DNA of 64,000 bases from Methylocella silvestris (GTDB lineage Bacteria > Pseudomonadota > Alphaproteobacteria > Rhizobiales > Beijerinckiaceae). The DNA lies in the NCBI RefSeq assembly GCF_002891535.1, contig NZ_PDZR01000005.1, forward strand, positions 104,453 to 168,452, given 5' to 3'. Of this stretch, positions 59,701-64,000 are shown piece after piece; positions within the stretch are counted from its first letter, which is position 1; each line of letters begins with the position of its first letter. Under the pieces are notes generated by a model, which had not been told where the DNA came from, did no database searches, and worked only from the letters and a program-made list of their open reading frames with translations. Both the position numbers and the translations under genes were made by a program.

Positions 59701-59866
59701 CACGGCGGCCGGCACGCTTCTCGTGCTGGTCTTCCTCCCGGCGCTCTACGCAATATGGTTCAAGGTCAGGCCGCCACGCGGCGAGGATCCCGCCACGACG
59801 CAGGCGCCGGAGCACGACGGCGGCGATCGCGAGCACATCAAGACGCCCGAGCCGGCGCCGGTTTAG
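56729..59866 (+). CDS. RND efflux pump permease
   Basis: 1045 residues, the usual size. It has the first helix (LFLIIGIIISGAFAYMNLG), a large porter domain, then helices 2-6 with the proton-relay Asp pair in LSLGLLVDDAIIAIEI, a second porter domain and helices 7-12 (LVPVFPIMLGLIMVVLIVQV, GILMRNTLILIGQI, TALAAVLAFTPLTASVFWG). It exports hydrophobic or amphiphilic compounds by proton antiport with the adaptor at 55650. No outer-membrane factor gene follows. The gene order is tetR, adaptor, pump. Confidence 0.94.
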   Translation: MSGFNLSALAVRERGVTLFLIIGIIISGAFAYMNLGRAEDPNFTVKVLTVSAAWPGASAQEMQDLVADPLEKRLQELRWYDRVETFTRPGLALMTLTLRDTIPPAEVPEQFYQARKKLGDEAHNLPQGALGPFVNDEYSDVVFAIYAIEGEGLPERLLLRQAETVRQRLLHVPGVRKVDISGERPEKIFVNFSYARLANLGVGASDIFAALQRQNAVTAAGSVETSGPQVFIRLDGALDDLQKIRDTPIVAGGRVLKLSDLAEVERGYEDPPTYLIRHNGKPALLLNVVMQERYDGLKLGLALEAAEKSFGADLPVGVALAKVTDQTVNIRESIGEFMLKFFVALGVVMIVCLISLGWRVGIVVAAAVPLTLAAVLLIMLGTGRFFDRITLGALILSLGLLVDDAIIAIEIMVVKLEEGFDRVSAASYAWAHTAAPMLAGTLVTIIGFTPVGFAKSTAGEYAGNIFWIVGFSLIASWIVAVVFTPYLGVKMLPDIKRIEGAYQHIYATPGYNRFRRLVAWSVRRKFRVAGAVAALFVASIVGMGSVRKQFFPQSDRPEVFAEIQMPEGSSIEATAAAAGRVEDWLRRQPEAKVVTSYVGGGAPRFWLAYNPELPDPSFAKIITLTASEADRDALKLRLRERIADGLAPEARLRVTQLVFGPYSHFPLAFRLMGPDADTLRGIARQVADVMRANPNTRDVNVDWGERTPTAHFRLDQSRLQLLGLTPAEAATQLQALLTGAPVTQVREDIRTVDLIARASGAERLDPARLADMTIANRDGRLIPVSQIGEVEIRPEDPILRRRDRVPTITLQSDIDERLQPPQVAAEIDAALQPLIAALPPGYRIETGGNTEESAKANAALVPVFPIMLGLIMVVLIVQVRTFAAMFMVLLTAPLGLVGVVPTLLVFDQPFGFNGILGLIGLSGILMRNTLILIGQIHANEADGLDPFHAVVEATVQRARPVALTALAAVLAFTPLTASVFWGSLAYTLIGGTAAGTLLVLVFLPALYAIWFKVRPPRGEDPATTQAPEHDGGDREHIKTPEPAPV

Positions 59867-60569
59867 CGCAATCCTCCCGGTGGCAGACCAAGTCTTCACT
59901 ACATGGCTGATGGTCCTCGACGACTTTGCAGCCCGACTTCATGGCGCGCGGCGAGATAGCGTGCTCATCCCACTGCAGAGCAGCGCCCGATCCGACAGCC
60001 TTTGTAGCCGTCTCGCAGAGGGGCTTCGCTTCGCGTCGCGACGCTCCGGCTGAACTTTGAGAGGGCGACATTTATTGAGATCTCTGGCCGATAGCACTTG
60101 CAAAAAGCAGGTGCTGCCCGCGCGGTCAGAAAGACGCTTGCAAATTGCAAGTGCTCGCAAAGCAATTTAAGGAGGCGCCACCGTGGGACGGATGGCCGGC
60201 GCTATAGGCCGATCGACGCGTGAGATCGATGGTTTGCAATCAGAGAAACGGCCGTCAGGCGCGCAGGCTCTCAGTGCCGGTATACTACGGATGCCAGCAG
60301 AAAGCTTCCTGACGCCACACGCAAAAACCGGTCTAGCGGCATTCCTCGGCGACGATCGCCATGGCGTCGATCGCCGCGCCGATGTCGATTTCGGGTTTCG
60401 CGCCAAAGCCACTTTGGTGTTGCGCGATACGCCTTGTGTTCGACACAGTCGGGATCGTCGCCTTTGCGCTTCGAAGTTCATGCGTTGATTAATCTGGACG
60501 CGAAGCACGCGAGCGACGCGCCAATCGGCCAAGCTTCGAGGCCCTTTAGACATATCGTTCCAGGATCCG
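59867..60569. other. Gene-poor spacer with palindromes
   Basis: About 700 bases with no supported gene; the minus-strand frame at 60167-60553 is Arg/Ser/Pro-rich with no motif. Between 60095 and 60151 lie two dyads: AGCACTTGC-AAAAA-GCAGGTGCT (one mismatch) and CTTGCAAATTGCAAG at 60137-60151 (perfect), sharing the unit ACTTGCAA. They may be regulator sites or remnants of a mobile element end. Confidence 0.5.
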
Positions 60570-61142
60570 TCATTTTACCATTTCGATCGCAGCCTTCAGC
60601 GCTGTCTTCAGAACTTTCTCGGCGCTTTTACCAGCCGGCAATGCCCGCGCGATTGAAACCGCCCCGATCATGACGATCAATATTGTCCATGCCTTCGTCT
60701 CTCGCTCAGCAGGCAATCCCCCCATCACTGACGACATTTTTTTCATGAGCTCGGTCATTTTGCGCTCATAGACCTCGCGGACGGCATCGCTGGACCGCGC
60801 GACATCCGAACTTAAGGAAGGCATGACGCATCCATTTGCAGGATCGGACCGGTGACCGCTGCTGATGTACATTTTTAAGTAGTCTATCAGGCGCTCCTGG
60901 CGCTCCGCGGCAGTCCCGGTCCCAACGTCAATAAATGGGTTTCCCAGAAACGCATCGATAACTTCTTTGAGCAGCTCCTCCTTGCTTGAAAAATTCGAAT
61001 AAAACGCTCCGGACGTCACGCCTGCGGTTGAAGCGAGACCATCCACGCCAATCCCATTGAAGCCGTTTGTCCGCAGCGCTTTGGCTCCTGCCTGTAAAAT
61101 TGATTTCTTGGCCTTCGCCTTCTGATCTGTCGGATATCTCAT
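60570..61142 (-). CDS. TetR/AcrR family transcriptional regulator
   Basis: 190 residues. Helix-turn-helix: KAKKSILQAGAKALRTNGFNGIGVDGLASTAGVTSGAFYSNFSSKEELLKEVIDAFLG, then NGCVMPSLSSDVARSSDAVREVYERKM, the pattern of TetR_C-type repressors of fatty-acid or efflux genes. It is divergent from the alpha/beta hydrolase gene at 61328 with about 185 bases between, so that gene and fabF beyond it may be its targets. Confidence 0.92.
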   Translation of the reverse strand: MRYPTDQKAKAKKSILQAGAKALRTNGFNGIGVDGLASTAGVTSGAFYSNFSSKEELLKEVIDAFLGNPFIDVGTGTAAERQERLIDYLKMYISSGHRSDPANGCVMPSLSSDVARSSDAVREVYERKMTELMKKMSSVMGGLPAERETKAWTILIVMIGAVSIARALPAGKSAEKVLKTALKAAIEMVK

Positions 61143-61327
61143 GCATGACCTCTCGAATGTGCTTGACCGCTTTCAACACATAGGATAGCGTTCGCTATAT
61201 ACCGATCGTTATTCTAAGTCCAGAAGCGATTGTTCGCCTTTGGCATCGAGCGGCTCGCCATATGTCGCACATTTCCTGGAAGCGCCGAGACTTTAATGAG
61301 TTTTTACTATCGAAACCTGAAGGACTA

Positions 61328-62224
61328 ATGCCAATGCTCGACCAAAAGAGTTCCGATTACACCAGCCAATGGCTCCCTGTCTCACCCCAATTCATAACAC
61401 TGGGAGACAAGGGCCCCACGGTTCGATACCTTCAAATTGGACAAGGACCCGCCCTTGTTTTGTTGCACACAGTTCGCACACAGTTGGATTTGTTCCAGCG
61501 CGTCATACCAAAACTTGCAAATGACTTCAGCGTCTATGCACTTGACTACCCCGGCTTCGGCTGGTCAGAAATCGTGCCTGACGCCGATTATCGGGAGCCT
61601 GCCTTGCGCAGGCATGTCTTGACCTTCATTGAAAAAATGCAGCTCGACGATATTACGCTAGCTGGGGAATCGATCGGCGCGACTCTTGCTCTGACGGCTG
61701 CATCAGAACTTGGCAGCCGTGTTCGTCAGGTCGTTGCGTTCAATACATATGATTACTTACCAGGATTGGAGCGCGCCAATCTTCTCGCATCGATCATTAT
61801 CAAATCTGTACGGGCTCCGGTGATCGGGTCGATTTTCGCCTCGCTTGAAAACAGAGACATTGTAAACGGCATCGTCAAGGGAGGATTCTTTGATCCGCGC
61901 AAATTGCCTTCAGATTTCGTGGATGAACTCGCAAGAGTTGGCAAGCGCGCGGGCTACTCACGAGCAGCTCGCGCAGTCTACAAAGCTCTACCGAGTTTCG
62001 TAGCCGCGCGCTCGCGCTACTCATCTATAACGAGCCCGGTGACGCTTGTTTATGGAGATCATGATTGGTCGCGGCCATCTGAACGCGAAGCGGTCCGATC
62101 TCTGATTCATCAGGCTAAAATGATAACGCTGCCAAATGCTGGACATTTCACGTCTTTGGAGCGTGCGGATGAATTTGTACAGATTTTGAGTCAAACCAAA
62201 TTCAAAGAGGGGCGCGCCGGCTGA
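61328..62224 (+). CDS. Alpha/beta hydrolase
   Basis: 298 residues from the ATG at 61328, preceded by GAAGGACTA; the ATG at 61262 in the same frame is a possible alternative. The core is an alpha/beta hydrolase: LVLLHTVRTQLDLFQ, nucleophile elbow LAGESIGATLAL (Ser), acid in VTLVYGDHDWSRPSE and His in LPNAGHFTSLE. No signal peptide. GC content and codon use are lower than in the core genes. It could hydrolyse esters or acyl-thioesters; its position next to a FabF gene hints at acyl chemistry. Confidence 0.87.
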   Translation: MPMLDQKSSDYTSQWLPVSPQFITLGDKGPTVRYLQIGQGPALVLLHTVRTQLDLFQRVIPKLANDFSVYALDYPGFGWSEIVPDADYREPALRRHVLTFIEKMQLDDITLAGESIGATLALTAASELGSRVRQVVAFNTYDYLPGLERANLLASIIIKSVRAPVIGSIFASLENRDIVNGIVKGGFFDPRKLPSDFVDELARVGKRAGYSRAARAVYKALPSFVAARSRYSSITSPVTLVYGDHDWSRPSEREAVRSLIHQAKMITLPNAGHFTSLERADEFVQILSQTKFKEGRAG

Positions 62225-62575
62225 TCCAAATCCGTGGCAGGCAATTTCTGCTTGAGCATACTGAAAGCAAACTGGCAGCGGGCGCCGACGTCCTCGTCCT
62301 CACGACATGCGAGATCTAAAACCAGATCCTCCACTTCCCAAAGCGTGGAAAGATCGGACCGCGGCGCGTGGTTTCAGTCCGATTGCTTTCGAGATCGTCT
62401 CGACCCGCAAGGAACTGCCGTGCGGCGCCAGCAGCATCAGATAATGAAATCGCGCCAGCCTCCGAGACGTCATTTTGAGACATTGTGAGATGTATCGAGC
62501 GTGACCAGAGACGATTGATCAGGACCGCTTTTCCTATGCAAAAAGCAATGGTTGTACCAAGGTTTGGAAACTTTC
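62225..62575. other. Spacer between hydrolase and fabF-type genes
   Basis: About 350 bases with no supported gene. The short plus-strand frame at 62234 has no motif and poor composition. A promoter for the ketosynthase gene may be here. An old transposase remnant cannot be excluded. Confidence 0.4.
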
Positions 62576-63856
62576 ATGCGTCGTGTTGTCGTAACGGGAA
62601 TGGGAGCTGTCAGCCCTCTCGCTTCAGGCGTCGAGATGAGCTGGAGCAGACTCCTCGGCGGAGGGTCCGGCCTGCGATCACTGCCGCCAGCAATAGTCGC
62701 GGATATCGACTGCAAGGTCGGTGGCGTGGCGCCAAGCCTGGCGGAAGACGCCTTGGCCGGCTTTGACGCTGATTCCATTGTTGTGCGAAAAGATCAGCGC
62801 AAAATGGATCGTTTCATTCTTTTGGGCCTTGTGGCGGCCGAGGAGGCCATTCGACAATCGGGATGGAAGCCAGTCACGCCAGACCGAAAACAACGTACCG
62901 CGACAATCATAGCATCTGGCATTGGCGGGTTCCTGGCCATAACCGACGCCGTTCGAACAACCGATCAGCGCGGCCCACGACGCTTATCGCCTTTCACGGT
63001 TCCTTCGTTTCTTGTTAATCTCGCTGCTGGCCATATTTCCATACGCCACGGTTTCAAAGGACCAATCGGCGCGCCGGTGACGGCATGCGCCGCCGGAATT
63101 CAGGCTATTGGGGACGCGGCACGGCTGATCCGATCGAATGAAGCCGATGTCGCGATTTGCGGCGGCGCAGAAGCCTGCATCAACAACGTCAGCCTTGGAA
63201 GCTTCGCCGCAGCGCGCAGTCTTTCTTCGCACTTCAACGACGTTCCCGAAATGTCGTCGCGGCCTTTCGATATAAGGCGTGACGGATTTGTCATGGGCGA
63301 AGGCGCGGGCATTATCGTGATCGAGGAGCTCGAACATGCCCTTGCACGCGGCGCGCGTCCCTTGGCCGAGATCATCGGGTACGGCACAACAGCAGACGCG
63401 TATCATATTACGTCTGGATCCGAAGACGGTGAAGGGGCTCGCCGCGCGATGGAGCTGGCCATCGATCAAGCGGGAATTCGACCTTCCGATATAGGTCATC
63501 TCAACGCCCACGCGACTTCTACACAAGTCGGCGACCGAGCTGAGCTCGCTGCGATCAGAGCCGTTTTTGGAAACAGCGGCGGCGTCGCTGTCAGCGCGAC
63601 GAAATCTGCTACCGGACATTTACTGGGCGCCGCCGGTGGACTAGAGACAATCTTCACGATTCTCGCGCTGCGGGACCAGATTGCTCCGCCAACTCTAAAT
63701 CTGACAGCGCCTGATCCAAAAGCCGAGGGCATCGATATCGTAATCGGCCATGCAAGGCAGATATCGACGAATTACGCGATTTCGAATGGCTTTGGTTTCG
63801 GCGGCGTCAACGCTAGCATTCTCTGCCAACGTTGGACCGACGAACTCGCCCAATGA
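62576..63856 (+). CDS. fabF: Beta-ketoacyl-[acyl-carrier-protein] synthase (FabF/KAS II type)
   Basis: 426 residues from the ATG at 62576; a TTG at 62552 would add eight residues. A decarboxylating condensing enzyme with complete Cys-His-His: VTACAAGIQAIGDA, NAHATSTQVGDRAELAAI and SATKSATGHLLGAAGGLETI. It also has RRVVVTGMGAVSPLASGV and FGFGGVNASIL. As a stray FabF outside the fab cluster, with no ACP seen, it may serve a specialised acyl product or an acquired function. GC is lower than in core genes. An IS3 element begins just after. Confidence 0.9.
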   Translation: MRRVVVTGMGAVSPLASGVEMSWSRLLGGGSGLRSLPPAIVADIDCKVGGVAPSLAEDALAGFDADSIVVRKDQRKMDRFILLGLVAAEEAIRQSGWKPVTPDRKQRTATIIASGIGGFLAITDAVRTTDQRGPRRLSPFTVPSFLVNLAAGHISIRHGFKGPIGAPVTACAAGIQAIGDAARLIRSNEADVAICGGAEACINNVSLGSFAAARSLSSHFNDVPEMSSRPFDIRRDGFVMGEGAGIIVIEELEHALARGARPLAEIIGYGTTADAYHITSGSEDGEGARRAMELAIDQAGIRPSDIGHLNAHATSTQVGDRAELAAIRAVFGNSGGVAVSATKSATGHLLGAAGGLETIFTILALRDQIAPPTLNLTAPDPKAEGIDIVIGHARQISTNYAISNGFGFGGVNASILCQRWTDELAQ

Positions 63857-63873
63857 ACTGTGTAGTTACAAAT

Positions 63874-64000
63874 TGACGTCCCCCCTGTTTTTTCATCCAT
63901 TTTGAGTGAGAGTTTTCCGGTCTTTTGAGCCTTCGGGCGAGGAGCTGGGAAATGAAGAAGTCGAGGTACAGCGAGGAGCAGATCGCGTTTGCGCTGAAGC
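63874..64000 (+). mobile_element. Left end of an IS3 family insertion sequence (cut by window)
   Basis: TGACGTCCCCCC at 63874 looks like the left terminus, followed about 70 bases later by an orfA start at 63952 that reads MKKSRYSEEQIAFALK, a typical IS3-group orfA N-terminus, after GAGGAGCTGGG. The element runs out of the window, so whether it is intact cannot be seen. Confidence 0.8.
63952..64000 (+). CDS. IS3 family transposase orfA, partial
   Basis: Sixteen codons are visible before the window ends: KKSRYSEEQIAFALK, matching the first helix of IS3-type orfA transposases. It is related in kind to but distinct from the orfA at 53208 (KASKFTEVQIAFILKQ). Confidence 0.75.
   Translation, partial: MKKSRYSEEQIAFALK

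Noticed and set aside
60167..60553. 128-codon minus-strand frame
   Set aside because: Arg/Ser/Pro-rich with no recognisable domain and no start signal.

Overview
The window is GC-rich, gene-dense chromosomal DNA from an alphaproteobacterium of the order Hyphomicrobiales (Rhizobiales). Evidence is the DUF4167, DUF2794 and GCG/CRP small secreted proteins, the gyrB and clpB sequences, a phasin, and the end of a cobalamin-binding radical SAM protein of the DUF4070 (hopanoid methylase-like) group. A Beijerinckiaceae-type organism (Methylocella, Methylocapsa or Beijerinckia relatives) fits best, but no diagnostic gene such as a methane monooxygenase is present, so this is inference.

1-31 kb is mostly core genome: radical SAM C-terminus, an autotransporter-like outer-membrane protein, cupin/gloB, methyltransferase, esterase, msrB, gyrB, clpB, a DUF4167 protein, prmC coupled to htpG, DUF2794, a BI-1 family membrane protein, and the ybbP/ybbA/tesA group. 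The last group is split by a 3.7 kb block holding YeeE/YedE-type transporter halves, a cupin, a cysteine hydrolase with its divergent GlxA-type regulator, and a DUF302 protein. Then come thpR, a phasin with a distinctive AT-rich promoter, a LysR/SDR divergent pair, and a P450.

32.8-34.4 kb is a tRNA-Glu(CTC) gene followed by decayed insertion sequences: an IS630 transposase with several lesions abutting a truncated IS3-type orfA.

34.5-46.8 kb carries a lipoprotein alpha/beta hydrolase, fabI, a DUF3141 protein with a PHA-synthase-like Cys-Asp-His set, an unknown 157-aa protein, and a tightly packed fermentation operon (pta, ackA, pflB, pflA, AspT-like transporter). Upstream lies a near-consensus FNR/FixK box. 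Together these suggest a low-oxygen carbon-overflow module: pyruvate to acetyl-CoA plus formate, acetyl-CoA to acetate plus ATP, and an anion exchanger, beside fatty-acid/polyester-type functions.

47-53 kb has a LysR regulator divergent from an HlyD / double ABC-2 permease / HlyD export operon that lacks an ATPase gene. 53.1-64 kb is an accessory region: a deletion-fused IS3 transposase, a frameshifted tyrosine recombinase, a TetR-controlled RND efflux pair with two matching operator-like inverted repeats, a second TetR gene, an alpha/beta hydrolase and a FabF-type ketosynthase of lower GC, and the start of another IS3 element at the window edge.
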